DNA from: Natronomonas marina
GTDB lineage: Archaea > Halobacteriota > Halobacteria > Halobacteriales > Haloarculaceae
Reading direction: 5' to 3'
Length of the DNA stretch: 64,000 nucleotides
NCBI RefSeq assembly: GCF_024298905.1
Contig: NZ_CP101154.1
Span: forward strand, 2,728,001 to 2,792,000
The position numbers were made by a program, and so were the translations under genes. The notes below the pieces were generated by a model. It did not search any database. It saw nothing but the letters and a program-made list of their open reading frames with translations, and was not told the DNA's origin. This document shows, piece after piece, positions 35,401 through 43,875 of the stretch (within the stretch, counting starts at the first letter, position 1; each line of letters starts with the position of its first letter).

Positions 35401-35700
35401 TCAGTCGCCGGTCACGTCGTCGTCGAGTCGTTCGGCCACCGCCTCGACGTCCGCTTCGGACTCGACGGTCTCCACCACCGCCTCTCGCGTCCGGACGTCG
35501 TCGGCGTCGGCGTCGTAGTGGCGCATGTACTCGACACGGGAATGCTCGGAGAAGGCGTGCCGGATGGCGAAGTAACCGTCCGGGACGATGGTGCTACAGA
35601 CCGCACACTGGTGGCGCTCGTGGTCGGTCGCCTGGTGGACCAGCAGGTTCTCGACGGACTCGGCGCCGTACGCACAGCCGTCGATTGCACACGCCCACAT
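35401..35700 (-). CDS. Small C2H2-like zinc-finger protein
   Basis: A 99-aa protein with two Cys/His clusters: CAIDGCAYG...LLVHQATDH and CAVCSTIVPDGYFAIRHAFSEH. This is a double C2H2-like pattern found in several small haloarchaeal families. An acidic tail follows. It probably binds nucleic acid or protein; no specific role is known. Convergent with spt5. Confidence 0.78.
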   Translation of the reverse strand: MWACAIDGCAYGAESVENLLVHQATDHERHQCAVCSTIVPDGYFAIRHAFSEHSRVEYMRHYDADADDVRTREAVVETVESEADVEAVAERLDDDVTGD

Positions 35701-35788
35701 ACCGGGAGCCTGGACGGGGGACGGCTTAGGGTTTGCCGTGGTACGGACGAATCGGAACCGCTAACGGGGCAGGGTCGGTAGCCGGCCC

Positions 35789-36544
35789 ATGGACGAGTTT
35801 CGCGTCGATACCCATGTGAAGGTGCTCGACGAGGGGGTCGTCGAGCGGGCCAAGGCCCGCGGGCTGGACGCCCTGGTGTACGCGCCGCACTTCAGGCGGT
35901 TGCCGGACATCGAGGCCCGCGCCGAGCGGTTCTCCGACGAGGAGTTGCTCGTCGTCCCCGCCCGGGAGGTGTTCACCGGCGACTGGCGCAACCGCAAGCA
36001 CGTACTGGCGGTCGGGCTGTCCGACCCGGTGCCGGACTTCATCACGCTGGAGGCCGCGATGGCCGAGTTCGACCGCCAAGACGCGACCGTGCTGGCGCCA
36101 CATCCCGAGTTCGCCACGGTGAGCCTCGAGGCCCACGACATCCGGGCCCACCGCGAACGGATCGACGCGATCGAGGTCTACAATCCCAAGCACTTCGGAA
36201 TCCACAACGATCGGGCACGGGAACTGGCCGAGGAGTTCGACCTGCCGGCGTTCGGCTCTTCGTACGCCCACCTGCACGGCAGCGTCGGGGAGGTGTGGAC
36301 CGCCTTCGAGGAGCGCCTCGACACCGGCGAGGAACTCGTCGACGCCCTGAAGTCGGGGGCGCCCCGGCGGATCTACCACCGGGACGGCGTCGGCCACCGG
36401 CTGCGGTGCGCCGCGGAGTTCGGCCACCTCTTCTACGAGAACACCTGGAAGAAGATCGACCGCCTGTTCCTGTCGGGAACGGAGCCGACCCACCCCGGCC
36501 ACATCGCCTACGACGGCGCCTTCGCCGACGTGAGCGTCTACTGA
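35789..36544 (+). CDS. PHP-domain metal-dependent phosphoesterase-like protein
   Basis: A 251-aa PHP-family protein. VDTHVK at the N-terminus corresponds to the HxH of PHP enzymes but has only one His; YAPHF, VVPAREVFTG, VLAPHPEF and FGSSYAHLHGSVG provide further ligand-like residues. Family members hydrolyse phosphoesters or act in RNA/DNA metabolism. Because the first motif is altered, the metal site may be incomplete. A stand-alone gene. Confidence 0.78.
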   Translation: MDEFRVDTHVKVLDEGVVERAKARGLDALVYAPHFRRLPDIEARAERFSDEELLVVPAREVFTGDWRNRKHVLAVGLSDPVPDFITLEAAMAEFDRQDATVLAPHPEFATVSLEAHDIRAHRERIDAIEVYNPKHFGIHNDRARELAEEFDLPAFGSSYAHLHGSVGEVWTAFEERLDTGEELVDALKSGAPRRIYHRDGVGHRLRCAAEFGHLFYENTWKKIDRLFLSGTEPTHPGHIAYDGAFADVSVY

Positions 36545-36638
36545 ACCAACCGGGCCGGCGACCGCCGTGACCGCCCCGGTTCGGATCCCTGAGTCGGCCG
36601 CAGTCTTTTTAAGCTGTTAGGCAAATCGTAACAACATC

Positions 36639-36773
36639 ATGACCTCGCCGTCCGGTCCGGAGGGACCCCCGCCGTCGTTCGAGAGCGGGCAGGAGACCGG
36701 ACGGCGGAAGCATCGGACCGGGACGGGCCACCGGGGGGTCCGGGCGACGGCCCGGGGAGGGACCCATGAGTGA
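36639..36773 (+). CDS. Small ORF (44 aa) overlapping the CHAT gene start
   Basis: The ATG at 36639 lies about 30 bp after a TATA-like TTTTTAAG (36606-36613), as expected of a leaderless start. The 44 residues are Gly/Pro/Arg-rich (SPSGPEGPPPSFESGQETG...), with no recognised domain, and the frame overlaps the CHAT protein start by 8 nt. It may be a leader ORF that couples translation of the protease, or a genuine small basic partner protein. Confidence 0.4.
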   Translation: MTSPSGPEGPPPSFESGQETGRRKHRTGTGHRGVRATARGGTHE

Positions 36774-38979
36774 GGGAACGGGCGTCGTTCCGCGGTTCGA
36801 GTCGCTGTTCGGACGCTCCGGACTCCACGTCCGGGATCCGATCGAGGACGTGCAGGCGCAACTGTACACCGACGGGCCGGTCGACCCGACGCCGGCGTCG
36901 ACGGAGGACTTCGTCTACCCCGTCGACACCGCCGTTTCGGTGACGGCGACGCGGCTCCGGACTCCCTTCCTCCTGAACGTCTGGGTCCGGGACATGGAAG
37001 GGAACGTCGTCGCAGAATTCACCCCGAACAACGGGAGCGTGGAGGTACCTGTCGGAAGCTACAGCCTCGAACTCGATAGCCTGCCGATGAAACTGTACGC
37101 CCGGGTAGACGACGCCGGCTTCCACGTCGTTCCGGGCGAGGAGTCCGTCGACATCCTCTTGGATCCGGACACGACGGTTCGCGTCGGCGCGCGGTCCTTC
37201 CACTCCCAGCCGGGCCGGACACTGACGACCACGAGCGACCCGCGCGACCTGATGGAAGCGGTGTCGCTGTTCGGCAACGCGATGAAGACGTGGTCGCCCG
37301 AGCGGACGTTCCCGACGCTGCGCGGCCACCCGCCGCTGCTCGAACTCGACGGCGAACCGGACCTGCCCGACGGGGCCGCCCCGCCGGACAACGGCATCCG
37401 GCTGACGGTGCCCGAGACCCACGAGTGGCTCTATCCGGCAGTTCCGCTGGCCTACTGGCTGGGCGCGACCGTCGAACCGGGACCACCGGCGCTGCACGTC
37501 GACGGCTGGCGGTACCCGCTGGGGACCGCCGGCGGCTACGACGCCGACACCGACCGCCGGGCCTTCGAGCACCACGTCAGGGATGTCCTGCAGTTCACGT
37601 TCCAGTTCGACTGTGCGGCACGGGGATTCTACGACGTCGAGTTGGACGTCGAACGGCGCATCGAGGCGTCGGACCTCTCGCTCGATGTCGATCGCCTGGC
37701 CGAGGTCTCTCTCGCCGAACGGACCCGGCGGTACCTAGAGGTCGGCGAGCCCCTCGATAGACTCGCGGACGAGATCGGCCGCCCGGACTGGCGGCTCACC
37801 GCCGATGTCGAACCCGAGCCGAGTCGGGCAACGACGACGCCGTTTCTCGCCCGGGACCTCGCGGTCGTCCGGTGTCCGTCGGATGCCGTGCTCACGGACG
37901 CGAAGCAGGCGGCTCCCGCAAACGTGTTCACACGGTCGGCCGGAGCCGGAGGCGGCCCGGCCACCGGGGACTCGGATAGCGTTCTCACCAGATCGTCGTC
38001 CTCGTCCGAACCAGTGCAAGAGACGACGACCCACGAGGAGGTCATCGACCTGCCGGAGGCCGACAGTATGTCCCAGGCGTGGGTCGGTGACGGGTTCGCC
38101 GTCGGCGCGGCGAAGGCGACCACCAAATCGTACCTCCAGCGGCTGGAAAAACAGGTGGAAGGTAACTCCAGAATCGAAATCGATGTCGTGGTCAACGATG
38201 CGGAGATGGCCGAAGAGGCCGACGTCTCCGACATCTACGGCACGCGGGACCACCTCGACTTCGACATCAATCTCCAACGCGACCTCACCACCTCGGAACT
38301 GGCCGACGTGTTCGAGCGGGACACCGACTTCGTCCACTACATCGGCCACGTCGACCCGGAGGGATTCGACTGCGCCGACGGCCACCTCGACGCCGCCCAG
38401 ATCGGCGACGTGGGCGCCGACACCTTCGTGTTGAACGCCTGTTCGTCCTACGGGCAGGGCCAGCGTCTCGTCGACAGCGGAGCGATCGCAGGTGTGGTCA
38501 CACTGAAGGACGTCATCAATTCGATGGCGACGAAGATTGGTCGAAAAATCGCCCGCTTACTCAATTACGGATTCCCAATTGGTAGTGCGACGAATCTTAT
38601 ACAAGAGACCATGTTTTCGGGCGAGCACTACGCTGTGGTGGGAGACTCAAACGCAACAGTCGCACAATCAACGGGGGGCGTCCCGAACGTCCAGAAAATA
38701 GAGTTAGACAGCGACGGGCGATTTAGACTGCGAATTGAAGCGTTTGCGAGTTGGGACTACGGTATCGGTGCCATGTTCACGCCGTATCTTGACGCAGTCG
38801 ATCGCAGATACGTTGTCCCAGGGGAGCTTGGACCGTGGACTATCGACAGTGACACACTTGCGGACTATCTTGACCACGGACTCTTCCCGATTATTTCGGC
38901 TGGAGAGTTCCACTGGTCTGACAATGTTTCAGTGTCGGAACTCCGCAGCCGCCTCAAGGATAGAAGAGACGACAATTGA
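36766..38979 (+). CDS. CHAT-domain (caspase-like) protease
   Basis: A 737-aa protein. The N-terminal 480 residues are not assignable, with a beta-rich opening (FLLNVWVRDMEGNVVAEF) that may be a sensor or scaffold. A Ser/Thr-rich linker near 395-430 precedes the CHAT domain (about 455-700). The catalytic dyad is visible: His528 in VHYIGHVDPEG and Cys559 in VLNACSSYGQG, followed by ALKDV-like GVVTLKDVINSM. CHAT proteases are caspase relatives (separase/TPR-CHAT) used in regulated proteolysis and, in several bacterial systems, immunity. The last 450 bp are distinctly more AT-rich than the rest. An IS200/IS605 element sits 10 bp downstream. Confidence 0.8.
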   Translation: MSEGTGVVPRFESLFGRSGLHVRDPIEDVQAQLYTDGPVDPTPASTEDFVYPVDTAVSVTATRLRTPFLLNVWVRDMEGNVVAEFTPNNGSVEVPVGSYSLELDSLPMKLYARVDDAGFHVVPGEESVDILLDPDTTVRVGARSFHSQPGRTLTTTSDPRDLMEAVSLFGNAMKTWSPERTFPTLRGHPPLLELDGEPDLPDGAAPPDNGIRLTVPETHEWLYPAVPLAYWLGATVEPGPPALHVDGWRYPLGTAGGYDADTDRRAFEHHVRDVLQFTFQFDCAARGFYDVELDVERRIEASDLSLDVDRLAEVSLAERTRRYLEVGEPLDRLADEIGRPDWRLTADVEPEPSRATTTPFLARDLAVVRCPSDAVLTDAKQAAPANVFTRSAGAGGGPATGDSDSVLTRSSSSSEPVQETTTHEEVIDLPEADSMSQAWVGDGFAVGAAKATTKSYLQRLEKQVEGNSRIEIDVVVNDAEMAEEADVSDIYGTRDHLDFDINLQRDLTTSELADVFERDTDFVHYIGHVDPEGFDCADGHLDAAQIGDVGADTFVLNACSSYGQGQRLVDSGAIAGVVTLKDVINSMATKIGRKIARLLNYGFPIGSATNLIQETMFSGEHYAVVGDSNATVAQSTGGVPNVQKIELDSDGRFRLRIEAFASWDYGIGAMFTPYLDAVDRRYVVPGELGPWTIDSDTLADYLDHGLFPIISAGEFHWSDNVSVSELRSRLKDRRDDN

Positions 38980-39028
38980 GTCGTGTAAACAGCCTCGGGC
39001 GCGGTGGGCCGAGGCTTTTGTAGTTCCC

Positions 39029-40333
39029 TCAGCCGTGCGCTAGCACTCCCTGCTCGGCAAGCGAGCGGGATGAGGTTGGGCGGCTTACACGCCCCGACCC
39101 GGACAGACGCACCAACCGAACCTGTGGTTGGGTTTTGTGAGTCCGGTAATTCGTCGTGTTACCGTCGAGTTTCGCCTTTTCGCGCCCCGCGATGTTCACC
39201 GACGCGTTCCGGTCGGCGTGGTCTTGCACCACGTCACACTCGTCGTTCGTACACCGGAACCGCCGTCCCTGACGATACCCACGCTCACCACAGCACGAAC
39301 ACGTCTGTGAGTTGTAGTATGCGTCCACCGTGTCCGTGGGAATCTCTCGCCACGTCGCCTTGTACGAGACGAACGTCTCGAACTTGTGGAACGGGAGTTT
39401 GTGCAATCGGCGGTTCATATACGTCCCGTACCTGATCTCGTCTCGGATACCACTCATATCCTCGAACACGATAACCGGGTTTGAGAACTGTTCTGCGAAC
39501 TCCACGACAGCACGGGAGAGCCGATGCAACACCCACTCGGTGAATCGTTCCTCCTTGTCACCGAGTCTGTGGTGGATGCTCGCCTTGCCGTGTTCCTGAC
39601 AGCGTGTGGTGATGGTGTGGTAGCGTTGGCGTTCCTGCTTGACCCGTCCGTAGTCGAGGACGAGCGTGCCCTTCGTCCGCATCGTCTCGCGGTCGAGGGC
39701 TGTGAGAGCGACGTTGCGTTCGTTGATGTCTACGCCGACTACAGTATCAGCGGTGTCGGGTTCGGGTACGTCGAACTCGCGTGTGACCGTGACGTGTAGG
39801 TAGTACACGTCATCGCGGTATAGGAGTTCGGCTTGCCCCACATCCACCTCGTCCGACGCGAGGGCGTCTCGAAGTTCGTCTATCGCGTCCGGTTCCCCCC
39901 GAAGGTGGCCTCTCACCTTCTTGTAGGGTTTCGCGCTGATCCGGAACTGGACGCGGTTCGTGTCGTCGTCAACGGTGAGGCGGTAACCTTCCGTATGCGC
40001 CATCACGAGCGGGTACGCGCCAGTCCTGTCGGTACTGGGAGGCGTCGGTTTTCCTCCGTTTGGATTGTCTTGGTTCTCCCACCACTCTTTGAGTGACTGG
40101 TAGGAGTCCCACGTTTGGAGGGCTTTGCCGACAACCGCGCACTTGTTGTTCCGCAAGAAGTCGTCGCGGTCAACCTCGTTCTGTATCTCGGTACGCGTGT
40201 ACCCCTGTTGTGTGAGGCGGATGGTTTGATTGAAAATTTCGCGTGAGGCGAGGCGGGCGTCGTGAAGCCACGACCGTTCACCAGACGCTATGTGAAGACG
40301 CGTCTGAATCGTTTTTGTGGCTTCTTCACCCAT
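39029..40333 (-). CDS. tnpB: TnpB RNA-guided nuclease of IS200/IS605 element
   Basis: A 434-aa TnpB. The RuvC-like acids are present: Asp in VVGVDINERNVALTAL, Glu in VFEDMSGIRDE and Asp in DHADRNASVNIA. The zinc ribbon is complete: CSCCGERGYRQGRRFRC...CDVVQ with four Cys. TnpB proteins are ancestors of Cas12 and cut DNA matching a guide from the element's end. No mutation is evident, so it may still be active even though its partner TnpA is broken. A hairpin at 38992-39015 beyond its 3' end could be part of the guide RNA. Confidence 0.92.
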   Translation of the reverse strand: MGEEATKTIQTRLHIASGERSWLHDARLASREIFNQTIRLTQQGYTRTEIQNEVDRDDFLRNNKCAVVGKALQTWDSYQSLKEWWENQDNPNGGKPTPPSTDRTGAYPLVMAHTEGYRLTVDDDTNRVQFRISAKPYKKVRGHLRGEPDAIDELRDALASDEVDVGQAELLYRDDVYYLHVTVTREFDVPEPDTADTVVGVDINERNVALTALDRETMRTKGTLVLDYGRVKQERQRYHTITTRCQEHGKASIHHRLGDKEERFTEWVLHRLSRAVVEFAEQFSNPVIVFEDMSGIRDEIRYGTYMNRRLHKLPFHKFETFVSYKATWREIPTDTVDAYYNSQTCSCCGERGYRQGRRFRCTNDECDVVQDHADRNASVNIAGREKAKLDGNTTNYRTHKTQPQVRLVRLSGSGRVSRPTSSRSLAEQGVLAHG

Positions 40334-40377
40334 GTTTTGACAATCGTTCTAGACTGTCATAAATGTAGGGATTAGGT

Positions 40378-40785
40378 GTGAAAGAATACCGTAGTCATGC
40401 ACATTCAGTTAGTTCCTGCAAGTGTCACTTAGTGTGATGTCCCAAGTACCGCCACCCGGTTCTGGATGTAGTGGAGGACGATGTGCGGGAGTTGTTTGGA
40501 GAGACTGCCGACCACTTCGGACACGAAATTCTGGCGTTGGAGATCGCGGACGACCACGTACACTTGTTCGTGCAAACAGACCCGAAGCACAGTCCGGCGG
40601 ACATTGCTCGGCAGTTCAAGTCGTATTCGGGTAAGCACTTGCTGGAGCGGTATCCCGAAATTCGGGAGTCGTATTTCTGGGGTGGCGGATTCTGGAAGGT
40701 TGGGTACTACGTGGGAACGACGGGAGCGGTGTCAGAAGAAGTGGTTGAACGGTATATCGAAGGGGCGGAACACGCGCCGGAGTGA
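40378..40785 (+). pseudogene. tnpA (IS200-like Y1 transposase), broken by a nonsense codon
   Basis: Reading from a GTG at 40378 gives MKEYRSHAHSVSSCKCHLV then TGA (40435-40437), then CPKYRHPVLDVVEDDVRELF and the normal remainder. In family members this position is a Trp (LVWCPKYRHPVL), so TGG became TGA. The HUH motif HVHLFV and the catalytic Tyr in GYYVGTTG are intact downstream. Reinitiation at the ATG 40471 would give a 104-aa protein lacking the first strand, probably inactive. The element is likely immobile without help in trans. Confidence 0.85.
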
Positions 40786-40842
40786 CGCGCTTCACCCCCG
40801 CCCACGGTGGGGCGGGGAACTCGCGCTGTTTTTCGTTTAGAA

Positions 40843-41093
40843 ATTACGGCCCAGCACTCGCGCCGTTCGCCGCCACTGTCCCCGCCTGCGACAGCAGTAG
40901 CATCATCGTAAACAGCACGCCGGTCATCTTCGGGTTCTCCGCCAGCCACGTCGAGATTGTGTCGTCACTCATTTTCTGAATCCTCCAGTTACGGCCCAGC
41001 ACTCGCGCCGTTCGCCGCCACTGTCCCCGCCTGCGACAGCAGTAGCATCATCGTAAACAGCACGCCGGTCATCTTCGGGTTCTCCGCCAGCCA
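40843..41093. repeat. Tandem duplication of about 108 bp (two small-peptide genes)
   Basis: The stretch from about 40843 to 40950 recurs almost exactly at about 40988 to 41095. It covers the shared C-terminal codons of both tiny genes. The 5' codons differ, suggesting gene conversion of the 3' part or selection on the tail. Confidence 0.75.
40844..40972 (-). CDS. Tiny hydrophobic haloarchaeal protein, copy B (42 aa)
   Basis: The ATG at 40972 opens MSDDTISTWLAENPKMTGVL followed by a hydrophobic FTMMLLLSQAGTVAANGASAGP end. It is near-identical from residue 9 on to the copy at 40989, including the DNA. Proteins of this kind (WLAENPKM...LLLSQAG) belong to a small haloarchaeal membrane-peptide family, I believe DUF7503, of unknown function. 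It starts 16 nt after the stop of the first copy and is probably co-transcribed. It is too conserved in pattern to be chance. Confidence 0.72.
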   Translation of the reverse strand: MSDDTISTWLAENPKMTGVLFTMMLLLSQAGTVAANGASAGP

Positions 41094-41123
41094 CGCGGCG
41101 ACCGCGTTCTCGCTTTCGGACAT
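40989..41123 (-). CDS. Tiny hydrophobic haloarchaeal protein, copy A (44 aa)
   Basis: The ATG at 41123 encodes MSESENAVAAWLAENPKMTG and then the same hydrophobic FTMMLLLSQAGTVAANGASAGP tail as its neighbour. Only the first eight or so residues differ. One hydrophobic segment, a small C-terminal tail, no signal. It is the promoter-proximal member of the pair; AT-rich promoter-like sequence (CTTAAGATTTAAG at 41162-41174) lies upstream. Confidence 0.74.
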   Translation of the reverse strand: MSESENAVAAWLAENPKMTGVLFTMMLLLSQAGTVAANGASAGP

Positions 41124-41484
41124 GACAGATTGGTAGATGGTGGCACGGCAAATAAAATTACCTTAAGATTTAAGACAGATATCGGAAGTACGTATATTCC
41201 GGATTCTCGCCACAGAGCCGTCTAACCCCGTGAAAACGCCGAATATACGGGTCCAAAACGTGCGTCAGACGTTATATCCCCGTTTCTTCTGCGGGTTTGG
41301 ACCCGGGCGGGGATATATCACCCCTCGGAGGAATCGTCGGCGTTGCAGGGCCGTGGTAGCGGTCGGCTACCACCGGTCCGATGGAGGGTTTTCAACGCCG
41401 CCGTGATGGCCGGCGGAAGGTTGACGGGCGTTCCGTCACACGGGAAGGCATGGCAAACACACAGCGGGCGGAGGTGGGCCGGTC
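41124..41484. other. Divergent promoter region with two inverted repeats
   Basis: AT-rich relative to the neighbourhood, with no ORF. CGTATATTC (41191-41199) pairs with GAATATACG (41241-41249), and TATATCCCCG (41273-41282) pairs with CGGGGATATA (41308-41317). Both include TATA-like cores, so the site probably holds the promoters for the tiny-peptide pair (minus) and the GMC operon (plus), and regulator-binding palindromes. Confidence 0.5.
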
Positions 41485-42078
41485 GTGAGCTACACCCGCG
41501 GGACGTTCGCGGCGCTCGTCGACGCCCTGATCCCCGAGACGCCGGAACTGGCAGCCCGCGGCGACGAGCAGGTCCCCGGCGGCCTGGAGGTGGGACTGGA
41601 GGAGGCGGTGATCGAGCGCGTGAACAACTTCGTCGAGACCCACGGGCTGGCGTCGCTGGCCGGCGACGCGGTGCCGCTGGCGCCCGTCGTCGCGGCGCTT
41701 CTGGACACGGCCGCCGCGGAGTTACTCGTTCGGCGGCGGGACGAGGACGGCCTGCAGTCGCCCGATTCGGCGTTCTCGTCGGGACCGTTCTCGCGGCTCT
41801 CGCGGGAGGACCGCCTGCGCGCGCTCCGGCTGCTGGAGGAGGAGGGCGTCGTCGCGGCGCTGGCCGAGCGGTTCGACGCCGCGAGCCTCGGGACCGTCCA
41901 GTTCCTGGCGAGTTCGCTGCCCATCCTCGTGGAGTTCGTCTACTACTCGGAAGCGACGGCCGAGGAAGGCGAAGAGCGGTCGCTCGGGTGGCGGCAGGCC
42001 GACTACCCCGGGCCGGCCGACGGCTATCCCGTGATGATGGGCTACGAAGTAGCGGAGTTCGAGGAGAACGAGTACTGA
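41485..42078 (+). CDS. Gluconate 2-dehydrogenase subunit 3-like protein
   Basis: A 197-aa helical protein beginning SYTRGTFAALVDALIPETPEL, the pattern of subunit 3 of FAD-dependent sugar dehydrogenases, and ending with GWRQADYPGPADGYPVMMGYE. It starts with GTG at 41485 and its stop overlaps the start of the GMC flavoprotein (TGATG), so the two form a complex-encoding pair. No twin-arginine signal is visible on either protein, unlike most bacterial counterparts, which suggests a cytoplasmic enzyme. Confidence 0.83.
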   Translation: MSYTRGTFAALVDALIPETPELAARGDEQVPGGLEVGLEEAVIERVNNFVETHGLASLAGDAVPLAPVVAALLDTAAAELLVRRRDEDGLQSPDSAFSSGPFSRLSREDRLRALRLLEEEGVVAALAERFDAASLGTVQFLASSLPILVEFVYYSEATAEEGEERSLGWRQADYPGPADGYPVMMGYEVAEFEENEY

Positions 42079-43859
42079 TGCGCGAACGCGACACCGACGT
42101 CGTGGTGGTCGGCGCCGGCGGGGACGGTCCCGCCCTGGCGTGGCGCCTCGGTCAACTCGGCGTCGACGTGACGATACTGGAGGCCGGCCCCTTCTACGGC
42201 AACGAGGAGTGGCCGGCGCCGAACGACGCGCCCGGCGGCGAGGCCTCGGGCGACCCCGACGACCTCTCGGGGACGCTGTACGACGAGCAGTTCACCGCGA
42301 GGGAAGGCGAGATGAACGACCCCGTCACCGGGAAACTCCGGTGGGGACCGGCGGACGACGACCGACCGCCGTGGCAGCGCACCGTCCCCCAGCAGGCGCT
42401 CATCGCCCAGCTATCCGGCGTCGGCGGGACGACCCAGCACTACTACGCCAACCACCCGCGGGCGTTCGTGCCGGCGGTGAACGACCAGCCTCACTGGCCC
42501 ATCGACTACGCCGACCTGGTGCCGTACTATCAGCTCCTGGAGGATACCCACCCGGTGAAGCCGGCGCCGACGACGCCGAAGGCCGAGGCGTTCTTCGAGG
42601 GCGCCCGGCGGGCCGGGTACGACCGCAACGACGGGTTCAACGTCACCGAGGCGGGCTACCGGCCGTTCCCGAACGCCATCCCACAGCCGGACGAACGGCT
42701 ACGGCGCGACGGTGGAGGCGCGGGCGACGGCGACGAGACGTCCGGTGACGACGGCCCGTACCGCTATCCCGACTTCGAGGGCGACACGCTGGCGATGCAC
42801 GAACACCAGGGCGGCCCCCACCCGCGGGACGCACCGTTCCGCGAGCGGGCCCGCAGGTCCTCGAACGTCTCGCTGGTGCCGCGGGCCTTCGACACGGGCC
42901 ACGTCGAGATACGGCCCAACGCCTTCGCCACCGAGGTGCTGACCGCGGGCGGCCCCGGGAGCATCGAGGCCACCGGCGTGGAGTTCCGCGACACCTGGGC
43001 CGGGACCACCGAGCGCGTCCACGCCGACGTCGTCGTGCTGGCGGCCGGGTGTGTCGAGACGCCGCGGCTGTGGCTCAACAGCGGCCTACCGGACGACGGC
43101 TGGGTGGGCCGGGGGCTGACGACCCACTGGTTCGACTTCGTGGCCGGCACCTTCGACCCCGACACGCTGGAGGAACTGATCGGCCAGCGAGCCATCGAAC
43201 CCCACCAGGGGCAGGCGGCAGGCTCCCGCCTCGACGTGCCGGGCGTCGGCGGGATCGCGGTCAACACCTTCGCGCCCGGCATCACGGCGATGGCGACGTA
43301 CGCCGCCGGGAAGGGCGAGTGGGCCTTCGACCGCGACACCGCGGGAGAGCCGTGGGACACCTGCGGCCGGCTGTCCGGCCGCGAACTGAAGGAACAGATG
43401 GCCGACTACCGGCGGACGCTGACGCTCATCTGTCACACCGACGACCGACCCCGGAAGGACAACGGCGTCTCCGTCGACGAATCCACCGAGGACGAGCACG
43501 GCCCCGTCCCGCTGGTCGAGTGGGAACCCCACCCCGACGACGACGAACGGCGGGACGAACTCGCCCGACGCGGCGCCGAGGTGCTGCGGGAGGCCGGCGC
43601 CGAGCACGTCCACCGGACCGACGCCGCGCCCATCCTCCTGCACATGCAGTCCTCGATGGCCATCGGGAAGGTCCTCGATACGGGCGGCGAGGCGAAGAAC
43701 GTCGACCGGCTGTTCGTGGCCGACCACTCGGCGCTGGCCAACGGCGTCGGCGGCGCGAACCCGACCCACACCGGTCAGGCGCTGGCGCTCCGGACCGCAG
43801 AACACGCCGCCGAGCGGTACTTCGGCGGCGTCGACGACCCCGTCGGCGACCCGACCTGA
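42078..43859 (+). CDS. GMC-family FAD-dependent oxidoreductase
   Basis: A 593-aa flavoprotein. The FAD dinucleotide motif is VVVVGAGGDGPALAWRLGQLGVDVTILEAG. GVGGTTQHYYANHPRAF, VVLAAGCVETPRLWLNSG and a C-terminal LFVADHSALANGVGGANPTHTGQALALRTAEH are typical of the GMC/gluconate-2-dehydrogenase family. It oxidises an alcohol or sugar, passing electrons to an unknown acceptor. There is no cytochrome subunit nearby. Coupled to the small subunit directly upstream. Confidence 0.88.
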   Translation: MRERDTDVVVVGAGGDGPALAWRLGQLGVDVTILEAGPFYGNEEWPAPNDAPGGEASGDPDDLSGTLYDEQFTAREGEMNDPVTGKLRWGPADDDRPPWQRTVPQQALIAQLSGVGGTTQHYYANHPRAFVPAVNDQPHWPIDYADLVPYYQLLEDTHPVKPAPTTPKAEAFFEGARRAGYDRNDGFNVTEAGYRPFPNAIPQPDERLRRDGGGAGDGDETSGDDGPYRYPDFEGDTLAMHEHQGGPHPRDAPFRERARRSSNVSLVPRAFDTGHVEIRPNAFATEVLTAGGPGSIEATGVEFRDTWAGTTERVHADVVVLAAGCVETPRLWLNSGLPDDGWVGRGLTTHWFDFVAGTFDPDTLEELIGQRAIEPHQGQAAGSRLDVPGVGGIAVNTFAPGITAMATYAAGKGEWAFDRDTAGEPWDTCGRLSGRELKEQMADYRRTLTLICHTDDRPRKDNGVSVDESTEDEHGPVPLVEWEPHPDDDERRDELARRGAEVLREAGAEHVHRTDAAPILLHMQSSMAIGKVLDTGGEAKNVDRLFVADHSALANGVGGANPTHTGQALALRTAEHAAERYFGGVDDPVGDPT

Positions 43860-43875
43860 CGGGGTCGGCCGGGGC

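Larger units (their letters stand above)
38985..40825. mobile_element. IS200/IS605-family insertion sequence
   Basis: About 1.84 kb with divergent tnpB (minus) and tnpA (plus, broken), the IS605 layout. Terminal hairpins are visible: GCCTCGG (38992-38998) with CCGAGGC (39009-39015) at the left, and CCCCGCCC (40796-40803) with GGGCGGGG (40810-40817) at the right. The exact ends are uncertain by 5-15 bp. These elements have no terminal inverted repeats and insert as single-stranded DNA. Confidence 0.8.

Noticed and set aside
41450-41486. ATG start at 41450 for the small dehydrogenase subunit
   Set aside because: That frame stops after 12 codons at the TGA overlapping 41485; the gene itself must start with GTG at 41485.
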